From NCBI GenBank assembly GCA_964613095.1, contig CAZTFX010000002.1, forward strand, positions 20,521 to 84,520: DNA of 64,000 nucleotides, written 5' to 3'. The notes below the pieces were generated by a model. The model was not told the DNA's origin, ran no database searches, and was given only the letters and a program-made list of their open reading frames with translations. A program made the position numbers and the translations under genes. The stretch is from RGIG4576 sp964613095 (GTDB taxonomy: Bacteria > Bacteroidota > Bacteroidia > Bacteroidales > Muribaculaceae). Shown piece by piece: positions 51,701 through 59,076 of the stretch; the stretch's first letter is position 1; every line of letters starts with the position of its first letter.

Positions 51701-52387
51701 AAACAAAAAATACCAGTTCCTCCTATTGATGTTCAAGAACAGATTGTAGATGAAATTGGCAAGGTAGATAAGTCGGTTTCTGATTCTATGTTGTGGATTG
51801 ATAAGTGTGAAGCTGATATTGAAAACTTGCTATCCTCATTAAATTTAGCAGATAGTACGCTAAATACTATTGCTCCATTTGTCACTAAGTCTATTAAGTA
51901 TAGCGATATAGAGTCTGAAACATATATTACAACTGATAATATGCTTCAGAATAAATTGGGCGTTCTTCCTTTTGAAGGAGTTGCAAATATATCATCTATC
52001 ACCGAATATAAGCCAGAGGATATACTGATTTCGAATATTCGTCCATATCTTAAAAAGATTTGGTTTGCTGACAAGGACGGTGGATGTTCGAAAGATGTTC
52101 TTGTACTTAGGTCTGCCGATGCGAATAAATATCTTCCTAAGTATATCTTCTATATGCTTCGTAGAGATTCCTTCTTTGACTATGTGATGGAAGGCAAAAA
52201 AGGCGTTAAGATGCCACGAGGCAATAAGGACGATATAATGAAGTACAAAATCCCGATGCCCCATATTGATGAACAAAAACGCATTGTAGCTCAGATAGAG
52301 GCATTGGAATTAGAGATTACTAAGGCTCGTACTTTGATAAATAATGCTACGAGTGAGAAACAAGCGATACTTGATAAATATTTGTAA
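48725..52387 (+). CDS. Single-chain restriction-modification-specificity enzyme (HsdR_N / N6-methylase / HsdS fusion)
   Basis: 1220 residues. (1) Residues ~1-210: HsdR_N-type nuclease with a PD-(D/E)xK core, D98 in GRLDICV and E113-x-K115 in LIECKTYG. (2) Residues ~215-860: adenine-N6 methylase of HsdM type, with EAGQYFTPVPIAQFI, the SAM motif DYAAGSGHF at ~436 and the catalytic NPPY at ~552. (3) Residues ~870-1220: two HsdS-like half-domains, each a target-recognition domain plus helix: WDILPLGFVSSIDWGN...IPVPPIDVQEQIVDEI and LGVLPFEGVANISSI...IPMPHIDEQKRIVAQIEAL. There is no helicase motor, so it resembles type IIG-like systems more than type I. It should recognise a bipartite site. No mobile genes flank it. 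An A10 tract lies at the M/S junction. Confidence 0.9.
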   Translation: MDIKKHVAALGFVPKNGTNGIYHKMYLDYAIEVDFEKQSINYGSGIIAECKTTQNFSQLENFVVLECVDRLLTKGYKPQNIVLEKTWPSGHGTSGRLDICVNSEDGTPYMLIECKTYGKEYNKELARIRKEGGQLFTYFQLSGGKADVLMLYASELKGNKIVYVNEIIKIENDYRNGDVKDIYEKWNKLTKDNGIFDSWVQPYNFQSKALTKEQLKEIKAEDSSFIFNRFLEILRHNVVSDKGNAFNKIFTLFLCKVYDETTAVDGEELKFQWLEGRDNHVDFQLRLTDLYSKGMKKFLDRIVSDFNDDDFNKRCANLTPETKDFLRKEVNKLRLEKNNEFAIKEVYDNASFEENAKVVKEVVELIQGYRIRYNKRQQYLSDFFELLLTTGLKQEAGQYFTPVPIAQFIIKCLPLDSIMAEKLSRKDGEILPYMIDYAAGSGHFITEFMHEIQDIINTCDTSKYIEETRKHLINWQNCHFDWATDYVYGIEKDYRLVKVGKVGCYLHGDGLAKVILSDGLANFCNNKEYKGKLRKLTNDGQKDNQQFDIVLSNPPYSVSSFRQTTRDYYTEQDFDLYNSLTDNSSEIECLFIERTKQLLKDGGIAGVILPSSILSNSGIYTKAREIILQYFDIVAIAELGSNTFMATNTNTVILFLRRRDNYFATNTKSAVDTYFHTLNDVTINGIETPASKYVAHVWGELDYADYVTLLQKSPNDKVKAHEIYAEYKNRISAKSDAKLYEAILNIEAEKLLYFILAYPQKVVIVKSGEKDVEKRFLGYEFSNRRGNEGIHAIQRGKNIDECTQLFDTDSYNNPEKASTYVYRAFNADYTSPIAEEMQPHVSRVSLIDMLTFDRDVFEKNISLIAKKKVEFKTKWDILPLGFVSSIDWGNTRLTKRIYSPKGKYDCYSASGKDGHTDTFEHDEEAIVLSAIGARCGKCFLAKGKWTAIKNTIIIKPSEKVLVDYLYLCLNNEDFWEKAGKKAQPFITLASANKQKIPVPPIDVQEQIVDEIGKVDKSVSDSMLWIDKCEADIENLLSSLNLADSTLNTIAPFVTKSIKYSDIESETYITTDNMLQNKLGVLPFEGVANISSITEYKPEDILISNIRPYLKKIWFADKDGGCSKDVLVLRSADANKYLPKYIFYMLRRDSFFDYVMEGKKGVKMPRGNKDDIMKYKIPMPHIDEQKRIVAQIEALELEITKARTLINNATSEKQAILDKYL
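51319..51328 (+). repeat. Ten-A homopolymer inside the R-M-S gene
   Basis: Ten consecutive A residues encode the end of A865 and K866-K868, just before the first target-recognition domain (WDILPLG). A loss of one A reads GCA AAA AAA AAG TAG (immediate stop); a gain of one A reads into AGT AGA ATT TAA (stop four codons on). Either slip would give a nuclease-methylase of about 870 residues without specificity domains. Confidence 0.9.
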
Positions 52388-52414
52388 TAACAAGTTTGTT
52401 ATTAAATATTTTTT

Positions 52415-53197
52415 ATGAGAAGAGAATATTTTGGACTATGGGCGATACTGGTTGTGTCGTTGATTATATTTTTGATTCTATCGGCATTTGATACAATAAA
52501 AATAGGCAGTCTTGAGTTGAGGTCGTCGGGAATGATTGAACGGTTAACAAAGGAACCCGATACTATTGCTATTGTGCAAGAGAATCTTGAACAACCAGTT
52601 GATACTGTGGTTGAAAAGGTGCGCACGATAGATGAAACACCGCAAACGATATTGTTTATAGGTGATTCCATGCTTGAGGGTTTGTCTCCTCGCATGGCTG
52701 CGTATGCCGATGCCAATGGGCATACTTTGTATTCGGTGATTTGGTACAGCTCAACATCGGAAGTGTGGGGGGAATCGACTAAGTTGAAAGAGTATATTGA
52801 GCAGTTTAAGCCTACATACGTGTTTATTTCACTAGGTGCAAATGAACTTTTTGTGAGAAATATAGCTGAACGTCGTGATAAATTTGTGAAAAATATACTT
52901 TCGCAAGTGGGAGATTTACCATACGTGTGGATAGGACCTCCTAATTGGAAAGAAGATACAGGTATTAATGATTTGATTGCAAAAAATGCACGTAAAGGTT
53001 CGTTCTTTTTGTCAAACGGTATGCATTTTGACCGAGCAAAAGATGGTGCACACCCCACTCGTAAATCGGCAGGTTTGTGGCTAGACAGTGTGGCTCGGTG
53101 GATGCCTGAACATGCGTCACATCCTATCAAAATGAATAAACCTGATGTGGATAAATCGCGTCCTAAGCGTGTAATAATTCTCCAACCTAAAAAATAA
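52415..53197 (+). CDS. SGNH/GDSL hydrolase, membrane-anchored (DUF459-like)
   Basis: 260 residues. One N-terminal membrane helix (about 8-25) anchors a periplasmic SGNH domain: block I FIGDSMLEG with nucleophile S85, block III LGANELF (Gly-Ala-Asn, the N position) and block V DGAHPTRKSAG with D210 and H213. SGNH hydrolases act as esterases or O-acyltransferases. Paired with the MBOAT gene starting five bases after its stop, it most likely transfers or removes acyl groups (such as acetyl) on a surface glycan, in the manner of AlgJ/AlgX or PatB partners. The target polymer is unknown. It lies 27 bases after the R-M-S gene. Confidence 0.87.
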   Translation: MRREYFGLWAILVVSLIIFLILSAFDTIKIGSLELRSSGMIERLTKEPDTIAIVQENLEQPVDTVVEKVRTIDETPQTILFIGDSMLEGLSPRMAAYADANGHTLYSVIWYSSTSEVWGESTKLKEYIEQFKPTYVFISLGANELFVRNIAERRDKFVKNILSQVGDLPYVWIGPPNWKEDTGINDLIAKNARKGSFFLSNGMHFDRAKDGAHPTRKSAGLWLDSVARWMPEHASHPIKMNKPDVDKSRPKRVIILQPKK

Positions 53198-53202
53198 AAG
53201 AT

Positions 53203-54675
53203 ATGGACTTTACATATTTGTGGCATAATATTGGAGAATTGCTTTCTTATCAGAAAGATGCACCTATGATATTTTCTTCGGGCGTGTTTTGGGCTATATT
53301 CCTTGTGTTTCTGCCTATTTATTCGATGTTGAAGAATCGCCGTTGGCAGATGTTGACATTTGTTGTGGCATTCAGTCTTTATTTCTACTATAAATCCAGT
53401 GGTTTTTTCTTCTTGTTGTTGGTGGGAACTTCATTGCTGGATTGGTTCTTGTCTCGCCTGCTTATAAAGCAGAAGACCGAATTCCGACGAAAATTGTGCG
53501 TGGTGGTGTCGATTATGGCTTCGCTTGGCATTCTTTGTTACTTTAAATATGCCAATTTCTTTTATTGGAACTGGACTGAAATGATTGGAGGGAATTTCCA
53601 ACCGCTTGATATCATTCTTCCGGTAGGAATATCATTCTATACGTTCCAGTCGATAAGTTACATAGTCGATGTTTATAAGAAAAGAGTTGAACCTACAGCT
53701 ACATGGCTTGAATATGCTTTCTTTTTGTCGTTTTTTCCGGCACTGGTTGCAGGTCCTATTGTGCGTGCCGATTATTTTTTGCCGCAAATAAAGGAAAATC
53801 GACGTGCCACTCGTGATGAAGTGTATTTCGGTTTTTGGCTTATAATTTTGGGTATAATCAAGAAATCGTTGATAGCCGATTATATTTCTCAATATAATGA
53901 TTTGATATTTGCCAATCCCACCGGTTACACCGGATTTGAGAGTCTGATGGGTGTAATAGGTTACACAATGCAGATTTATTGTGATTTTTCAGGATATTCC
54001 GATATGGCGATAGGTATTGCGTTGATAATGGGATTTAAATTGAGTACAAACTTTGATTTCCCGTATAAATCCACAAATCTCACCGAATTTTGGCGCAGAT
54101 GGCACATTTCATTGTCATCTTGGCTTCGCGATTATATATATATTCCGTTGGGAGGAAATAGGAAAGGAACGATACGTACTTATATTAATAATTTTCTCAC
54201 AATGCTTATTGGCGGATTGTGGCATGGTGCGGCTTGGAAATTTGTATTCTGGGGAGCTATGCACGGAGTAGGGCTTGCCGTACACAAAGCTTCTAAAACG
54301 TGGTTATCCCGCATACCTCACACGTGGTGGGTAAAATCCATATCATGGATTGTTACCATAGTATATGTGTCGCTATTATGGGTGTTTTTCCGAGCCGATT
54401 CATGGCCCGATTCGTGGCTTATCATCAAAAATATATTCACCAATTTCCATGCCGATTATTTACCTGTATTCGTTGAGGTGCGTTATGTGTGGTGTATCCT
54501 TATGGTAGTGATAATAGCAGCACATGCAGTACCGAGCAGATGGTGGACGCTGCTGGGAAACCGATTTGTTCGTTCTCAATGGTGGATAAAACTATTGATA
54601 TTTGTAATCGTCGTACAATTGGTAATACAATTCATGAGTGAAGATGTTTCACCTTTCATATATTTTCAATTTTAA
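53203..54675 (+). CDS. MBOAT family O-acyltransferase (AlgI/DltB/PatA-like)
   Basis: 490 residues with about ten membrane helices. It would pass acyl groups from the cytoplasm across the membrane to an extracytoplasmic acceptor. Both conserved histidines are seen: H301 in the WRRWHISLSSWLRDYIYIPLGGN motif and the catalytic H341 in GGLWHGAAWKFVFWG. Other family stretches are VGISFYTFQSISYIVDVY and IYCDFSGYSDMAIGIALIMGF. It works with the SGNH hydrolase just upstream. A 30-residue membrane protein gene follows 14 bases after the stop. Confidence 0.93.
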   Translation: MDFTYLWHNIGELLSYQKDAPMIFSSGVFWAIFLVFLPIYSMLKNRRWQMLTFVVAFSLYFYYKSSGFFFLLLVGTSLLDWFLSRLLIKQKTEFRRKLCVVVSIMASLGILCYFKYANFFYWNWTEMIGGNFQPLDIILPVGISFYTFQSISYIVDVYKKRVEPTATWLEYAFFLSFFPALVAGPIVRADYFLPQIKENRRATRDEVYFGFWLIILGIIKKSLIADYISQYNDLIFANPTGYTGFESLMGVIGYTMQIYCDFSGYSDMAIGIALIMGFKLSTNFDFPYKSTNLTEFWRRWHISLSSWLRDYIYIPLGGNRKGTIRTYINNFLTMLIGGLWHGAAWKFVFWGAMHGVGLAVHKASKTWLSRIPHTWWVKSISWIVTIVYVSLLWVFFRADSWPDSWLIIKNIFTNFHADYLPVFVEVRYVWCILMVVIIAAHAVPSRWWTLLGNRFVRSQWWIKLLIFVIVVQLVIQFMSEDVSPFIYFQF

Positions 54676-54689
54676 TCCTGATTAGAATA

Positions 54690-54782
54690 ATGAATAAACA
54701 CAGATACGATAATTATTATATTCTCTTCACAGTCATTATATTATTGGCTGTAGCTGTCCTTATTTGGTGTAATAAAGGGTGA
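54690..54782 (+). CDS. Putative 30-residue single-pass membrane protein after MBOAT gene
   Basis: An ATG 14 bases after the MBOAT stop opens a 30-codon frame ending in TGA. The peptide begins MNKHRYDNYYI, then a hydrophobic run LFTVIILLAVAVLIW, and ends CNKG. Such a basic N-terminus plus one helix fits a micro-membrane protein with N-in/C-out orientation. By analogy only, the D-alanylation MBOAT DltB works with the small single-pass protein DltX, and other MBOAT systems have tiny partners. There is no clear ribosome-binding site, but Bacteroidetes usually lack one. Conservation in related genomes is unknown, so this is a candidate. Confidence 0.45.
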   Translation: MNKHRYDNYYILFTVIILLAVAVLIWCNKG

Positions 54783-54871
54783 TTGAATTAACCTTTCAAT
54801 GGGAAAAGTGTGATAAAATATTAAAAAACGACATTAATTCTTCAAAAGAACGATTGATTTTCAGGAAATTA

Positions 54872-54903
54872 TTTGGTGTTGATATGAAAAAATACTACTT
54901 TCG
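54872..54903 (+). promoter_or_regulatory. Promoter for secreted propeller-like protein gene
   Basis: TTTG (54872-54875), 20 bases, then TACTTTCG (54896-54903), which differs from TAnnTTTG by one base. The spacing is the same as in the promoter at 56305-56336. Confidence 0.6.
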
Positions 54904-55010
54904 TGCCGTATATAATATGATTTTTTAAAAACATACGCTTTGCTTTTGTATTAATTTAAAAACACAAATATAATTCATAGATATTTTTATTAACATTTAA
55001 ACTTAAAGAA

Positions 55011-56225
55011 ATGAAGAAACTTTACCTTCTTGCAATGAGCTCAATGCTCTTCTCTTTAAATGTTTCAGCAGAAACATTCAAGGCATCTGTTCTTTTTGAA
55101 GCAGATCCTACAGAAACTATTGGAGCTAAAGCATATACTGAAGCAACTGGTCCTACTTTGGCGGCAGTCGGTGGTAAATTGGTATTTTGTGAAGGCGATG
55201 GTACAACTCCCGTTTATGCTGATGGTCTTACTGGAGTAAAGGAAGGTGATATTACACTTGGCGATGCCGTTGCCGGTAGTATCACTAATGACGAAGCCGG
55301 AAATCTTCTTATTGTGAATAAGGTTTCAGGCGGTGAAACTATTAACATCTACCGTACTAAATCAGTAACTGAAGCTCCTACATTGTTTCATTCATTTACA
55401 AACCCATCATCATTCCCATGTGGACAAAAAATTAAAATTAATGGTGACATCGATGGTACTGCATTGATTTTGTTACAAGCAGATGCTGTAGCCGGAGTTT
55501 CTGATGGATATACAGTATTAGCTATATCTGTCGAAAATGGTGCTGTAACAGGTGTTGTAGATTATAGCCTTTATGATGTTGATCCCGGTTTGACTTGGGG
55601 TGCTGCTCCGGTGAATGCAGCCGGTCTTGCTTCTTATAGCAATAATGCAGCCGATGGTTTGTTTTACTCTAAATATAGTAGTACATTCTGTCATGTTAGC
55701 GCTACAGGTGTAGTAACAGGTAGATTTTCTAACGATACATCCGGTTGGGCCTTAAATCCAAATAATCTTGATTCTAAGGAATTTAACGGTGCTAAATATC
55801 TTGCATTAGGCGTTGTAAGTCACTTCCCTACTTGGGGTCATGGTCCTGAATTCTATCTATATGATGTAACTGATATGACAAAATTTGCAGGTACTGCAGT
55901 TGATAATTTGGAATGTCTTGTACATTCGGTAGATGTAGAGACTTGGACAAATCTTATGTTGGGTAATGCAACAGCATCCGGTGACATAGTATTGGCTCCT
56001 GTAAAGAGTGAAAACAAGATGTATTTATATTTTGTAGATCACAACAGTCATTATATTTGCGGTTATGTTTATGAATCAGGTTCACAATCAGGTGTAGAAG
56101 ATACAATGGTTGATGAAAATGCTCCTGTTGAATACTTTAATTTGCAAGGTGTGAAAGTGGTAAATCCTGAAAACGGTATATACGTGAAGAAACAAGGTAG
56201 CAAAGCTGTAAAAGTAGTGCTATAA
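55011..56225 (+). CDS. Secreted DUF4623-like beta-propeller protein with T9SS-type tail
   Basis: 404 residues. A signal peptide (MKKLYLLAMSSMLFSLNVSA) is followed by a beta-rich domain of short repeats (AGSITNDEAGNLLIVNKVS; GQKIKINGDIDGTALILLQ; GAKYLALGVVSHFPTWGHGPEFYLYDV) resembling the propeller region of the GHL10 protein at 5664-9089. The end, VEYFNLQGVKVVNPENGIYV plus KKQGSKAVKVVL, is a sorting domain nearly the same as that of the protein at 30352-33690. Strongly regular codon use suggests good expression. No enzyme motif is seen; the role is unknown, probably a surface or secreted binding protein. It is monocistronic with promoter and terminator. Confidence 0.75.
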   Translation: MKKLYLLAMSSMLFSLNVSAETFKASVLFEADPTETIGAKAYTEATGPTLAAVGGKLVFCEGDGTTPVYADGLTGVKEGDITLGDAVAGSITNDEAGNLLIVNKVSGGETINIYRTKSVTEAPTLFHSFTNPSSFPCGQKIKINGDIDGTALILLQADAVAGVSDGYTVLAISVENGAVTGVVDYSLYDVDPGLTWGAAPVNAAGLASYSNNAADGLFYSKYSSTFCHVSATGVVTGRFSNDTSGWALNPNNLDSKEFNGAKYLALGVVSHFPTWGHGPEFYLYDVTDMTKFAGTAVDNLECLVHSVDVETWTNLMLGNATASGDIVLAPVKSENKMYLYFVDHNSHYICGYVYESGSQSGVEDTMVDENAPVEYFNLQGVKVVNPENGIYVKKQGSKAVKVVL

Positions 56226-56247
56226 TTAAAGTCTTGAAAATATTGTG

Positions 56248-56276
56248 AGGTGTTGCACAGGGCAACACCTTTTTTG
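56248..56276 (+). terminator. Terminator after secreted propeller-like gene
   Basis: Perfect 9-bp GC-containing arms (56248-56256 and 56262-56270), a five-base loop and a run of six T. Confidence 0.88.
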
Positions 56277-56304
56277 TGTACTTTTGTGATGTGAGATATG
56301 ATGA

Positions 56305-56336
56305 TTTGGTGTAATAGTTGAAAATGTGTACCTTTG
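56305..56336 (+). promoter_or_regulatory. Promoter for GNAT-like gene
   Basis: TTTG (56305-56308), a 20-base spacer and TACCTTTG (56329-56336): a complete Bacteroidetes promoter, 21 bases before the ATG at 56358. Confidence 0.75.
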
Positions 56337-56357
56337 TGTAGTCAATAGTTAATTATT

Positions 56358-57494
56358 ATGGCAATAGAAATTAAAGAAATTCCCACAAATAAGAAACAAT
56401 TACAGAAGTTTGTCGATTTCGGTATAAATTTATATAAGGATAACGAATACTATGTTCCTGCACTTGTGATGGATGAGCTTAACACGCTTACACCGTCCGG
56501 CAATCCGGCATTTGATTTCTGTGAATCGGTATATTTTATGGCTTACGATAAGGCTACAGGAAAGCCTGTGGGTCGTATTGCAGGTATCATAAATAATGTA
56601 ACGAATGAAAAGTACAAAGAACGCCATGTGAGATTCGGTTTCATTGATTTTATTGATGATAAAGAAGTGAGTAAGGCTCTTATCAAAGCCGTTGAAGAAT
56701 GGGGACGTAAAAAAGGTATGGATACCATTGTAGGACCGTTAGGATTTACCGATATGGATCCTGAAGGAATGTTGGTTGAAGGATTCGACCAAATAGGAAC
56801 AATGGCAACTATTTACAATTATCCTTATTATCAATCCCATATAGAATCACTTGGTTTTGAAAAAGAAATAGATTGGGTCGAATTTAAAATCATGGTGCCT
56901 GATTCTATTCCGGAAAAGATGTCACGTATTGCCGATATCATAAGAAAAAAATATAAACTTTCTACCCCTAAATATACGAGTGCGAAGAAACTTGTATCCG
57001 ATTACGGTGAAGCCATATTCAAACTTATCAATGAGGCTTATGATCCTCTATATGGATATTCTCCTCTCACACAGAAACAGATAGATCACTATATAAAGAT
57101 GTATTTACCTATACTTCGTCTTGAAAATGTGTGTTTGATAACCGAAGAAAGCGGAGAATTGGTAGGTGTAGGAATCACACTTCCTTCAATGTCGCGTGCT
57201 TTACAAAAGTCTCGCGGAAAATTATTTCCATTCGGATGGTGGCACATGTTGAAGGCATTGAGAGGTAAAAACAATGTAATAGATCTTATGTTGGTCGCTA
57301 TTAAACCGGAATATCAAAGTAAAGGTGTGAACGCTTTGCTATTTGCCGATTTAATCCCTGCATTTATTCAAAATGGTTATGAATATGCCGAAAGTAATCC
57401 TGAACTTGAGGTGAATCAAAAAGTTCAGTCTCAATGGCAATACTTCGATACGACTCAACACAAGCGCCGTAGGGCTTACAAAAAATCGTTGTAA
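56358..57494 (+). CDS. GNAT-like N-acetyltransferase family protein
   Basis: 378 residues. The N-terminal KKQLQKFVDFGINLYKDNEYYVPALVMDE is the hallmark of a large Bacteroidetes group annotated as GNAT-fold proteins (usual pattern FIkFPfkLYkgnpYWVPPL). FMAYDKATGKPVGRIAGIINN and the second-half CLITEESGELVGVGITLPSM followed by LMLVAIKPEYQSKGVNALLFADLI look like two GNAT-type beta strands plus acetyl-CoA loop. The substrate is unknown. It has its own promoter and a shared terminator with the convergent cytidine deaminase. Confidence 0.82.
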   Translation: MAIEIKEIPTNKKQLQKFVDFGINLYKDNEYYVPALVMDELNTLTPSGNPAFDFCESVYFMAYDKATGKPVGRIAGIINNVTNEKYKERHVRFGFIDFIDDKEVSKALIKAVEEWGRKKGMDTIVGPLGFTDMDPEGMLVEGFDQIGTMATIYNYPYYQSHIESLGFEKEIDWVEFKIMVPDSIPEKMSRIADIIRKKYKLSTPKYTSAKKLVSDYGEAIFKLINEAYDPLYGYSPLTQKQIDHYIKMYLPILRLENVCLITEESGELVGVGITLPSMSRALQKSRGKLFPFGWWHMLKALRGKNNVIDLMLVAIKPEYQSKGVNALLFADLIPAFIQNGYEYAESNPELEVNQKVQSQWQYFDTTQHKRRRAYKKSL

Positions 57495-57514
57495 ACGGTA
57501 TTTATCAGGAATAA

Positions 57515-57553
57515 AAATCCCAAATTTCACTCATCTTGTGACATTTGGGATTT
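57515..57553. terminator. Bidirectional terminator between GNAT-like gene and cdd
   Basis: Arms 57515-57525 and 57543-57553 form an 11-bp stem, extended inside by TCAC/GTGA pairing across one-base bulges; A- and T-rich flanks allow use on both strands. Confidence 0.85.
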
Positions 57554-57580
57554 CTTTGTATTGATAATATTACCTTATTT

Positions 57581-58051
57581 TTAGAATTCTTCGAAAGATA
57601 GAGGAAGAAGGGAACGAATCCCATTGAGTTTATATACCTTTTCACGTCCGGCAAGTATTATTTCTATAGGTTCTCCTCCCAATTTTTCATATTCCAAGAT
57701 TGCTTGTCGGCAAGCACCGCAAGGTGATATGGGTTCTTCGACAAATTCTCCATTGGTAAAAGCTGCAATTGCCAATTTCTTGAATTTTACACCCGGATAG
57801 TGTGCTCCGGCATAGAAAATAGTTGTACGTTCTGCACATGTACCACTTGGGAATGCTGCATTTTCTTGATTTGAACCGGTGACAATTTTTTCGTTTTCAA
57901 GAAGTAAAGCAGCACCTACATTAAACTTGCTATATGGTGCATAAGAGGTTTCGGTAGCCTTTTTTGCACATTCTACAAGATTTTTGTCAGTTTCGGTTAA
58001 TTCATTATAGGAATAAACCTCTATCTTTGTCGAAATAATTTTATTTTCCAT
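57581..58051 (-). CDS. cdd: Cytidine deaminase
   Basis: 156 residues from the ATG at 58051; the frame is open to 58099, but that extension (MLFEKLSIYLRKYL) would run into the divergent gene and lacks family similarity. The enzyme converts cytidine and deoxycytidine to uridine forms. Zinc ligands are C72 (with E74 as proton shuttle, in GTCAERTT), C111 and C114 (SPCGACRQ). SYAPYSKFNVGAALLLEN is the typical N-terminal part. The promoter box TATATTTG on the minus strand (58070-58077) lies inside the divergent glucosaminidase gene. Confidence 0.94.
   Translation of the reverse strand: MENKIISTKIEVYSYNELTETDKNLVECAKKATETSYAPYSKFNVGAALLLENEKIVTGSNQENAAFPSGTCAERTTIFYAGAHYPGVKFKKLAIAAFTNGEFVEEPISPCGACRQAILEYEKLGGEPIEIILAGREKVYKLNGIRSLLPLSFEEF
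58022..58029 (+). promoter_or_regulatory. Promoter -7 box for glucosaminidase gene, inside cdd
   Basis: TATCTTTG, a perfect box, 20 bases before the ATG at 58050; it lies within the first codons of cdd on the other strand. Confidence 0.6.
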
Positions 58052-59021
58052 GATGACTAAGTATTTACGCAAATATATTGATAATTTCTCAAATAGCAAT
58101 CGAGAACGTGCTTTTTATGCCATTTTAACGACTTTGTTGGTTTTTGCGGGTAGTTTTACTATTTGTGCGCAGAAACGTTCTCATAGCTACGAAAATTATA
58201 TTAAACGATATAAGAAAATTGCTGTTGAGCAGCAAAAGAAACATGGTATTCCTGCCAGTATAACGCTTGCTCAAGGTTTGCTTGAGAGTGGGGCAGGTCA
58301 GAGTCGTCTTGCAAATGAGGCTAATAATCATTTTGGGATTAAATGTGGCAGTGAATGGAACGGTAAAACGATAAAACATAAAGCTGAACGTGGGAATGAA
58401 TGTTTTCGCAAGTATAAAAAGGTGGAAGATTCTTATGAGGATCATTCTAAATTCTTGAAACGCAAGCGTTATGCATCTTTATTTAAATTGAAAGTAACCG
58501 ATTACAAGAATTGGGCTAAAGGTTTGCGTAAATGTGGGTATGCCACCGATCCTAAATATCCCGATAAACTTATAAGTATAATAGAGAGATATGAATTACA
58601 TCGTTTTGATTCAGATAAAGGTAAAAAAGATGAAGAATCTGTTTCAGGAGGGGATATGTTTTTTTCTGAAGGAGATGTTATGGTGCATGCCGTTCATAAA
58701 CTTGGTAAATTGCGGTTTGTGCGGGCAAAATCGGGTGATACTTATGAATCTATTGCTAAAGAATTCAATATAAAGAAGAAAAAATTACTATCATTTAATG
58801 ATGTAAAAAAAGACCAATCATTGGAGCCGGGTACAATGATTTATTTACAGGAAAAGAATAAGAAATATCAAGGTGAAAACAAAATGTATGTTGTTCAAGA
58901 AGGGGAAACTCTTTATTCTATATCTCAAAAATTAGGTATAAGATTGAATAATATGCGAAAAATGAATAAAAAGAAAGAAAATGACATAATAAAACCCGGC
59001 GAAACCTTAAAAATAAAGTAA
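58050..59021 (+). CDS. Glucosaminidase-domain peptidoglycan hydrolase with two LysM repeats
   Basis: 323 residues (a second ATG at 58053 is equally possible). A signal or anchor helix is at about 24-40. A glucosaminidase domain (PF01832) spans ~55-190: GIPASITLAQGLLESGAGQSRLA holds the catalytic Glu, followed by NNHFGIKCG and CFRKYKKVEDSYEDHSKFL. Two LysM modules follow (about 225-275, SGDTYESIAKEFNIKKKKLLSFN; and 280-323, VVQEGETLYSISQKLGI), which bind glycan chains. It cuts N-acetylglucosaminyl bonds in peptidoglycan during growth or remodelling. The start codon overlaps the cdd start codon on the other strand by two bases. Confidence 0.92.
   Translation: MMTKYLRKYIDNFSNSNRERAFYAILTTLLVFAGSFTICAQKRSHSYENYIKRYKKIAVEQQKKHGIPASITLAQGLLESGAGQSRLANEANNHFGIKCGSEWNGKTIKHKAERGNECFRKYKKVEDSYEDHSKFLKRKRYASLFKLKVTDYKNWAKGLRKCGYATDPKYPDKLISIIERYELHRFDSDKGKKDEESVSGGDMFFSEGDVMVHAVHKLGKLRFVRAKSGDTYESIAKEFNIKKKKLLSFNDVKKDQSLEPGTMIYLQEKNKKYQGENKMYVVQEGETLYSISQKLGIRLNNMRKMNKKKENDIIKPGETLKIK
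58070..58077 (-). promoter_or_regulatory. Promoter -7 box for cdd, inside glucosaminidase gene
   Basis: The minus strand reads TATATTTG, matching TAnnTTTG, 18 bases before the cdd ATG and inside the opening codons of the opposite gene. Confidence 0.5.
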
Positions 59022-59076
59022 CTCCGGGAAACTTTAAAAACAAAAATTATGAAAAGGTAAGCAACTTACCCATTTA

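Larger units (their letters stand above)
54676..55010 (+). other. 335-base gap: micro-ORF, then promoter and long leader
   Basis: It holds the 30-codon frame (54690-54782), then the promoter of the secreted protein gene (TTTG 54872, TACTTTCG 54896) and an AT-rich ~100-base leader to the ATG at 55011. No clear terminator for the MBOAT transcript was found. Confidence 0.6.

Noticed and set aside
52402..53226. 274-codon minus-strand open frame
   Set aside because: Antisense to the well-supported SGNH hydrolase, whose catalytic blocks are intact; the shadow shows no domain features.
58052..58099. Extended start of cytidine deaminase
   Set aside because: The extra residues do not match the family and would place the start upstream of the minus-strand promoter box.
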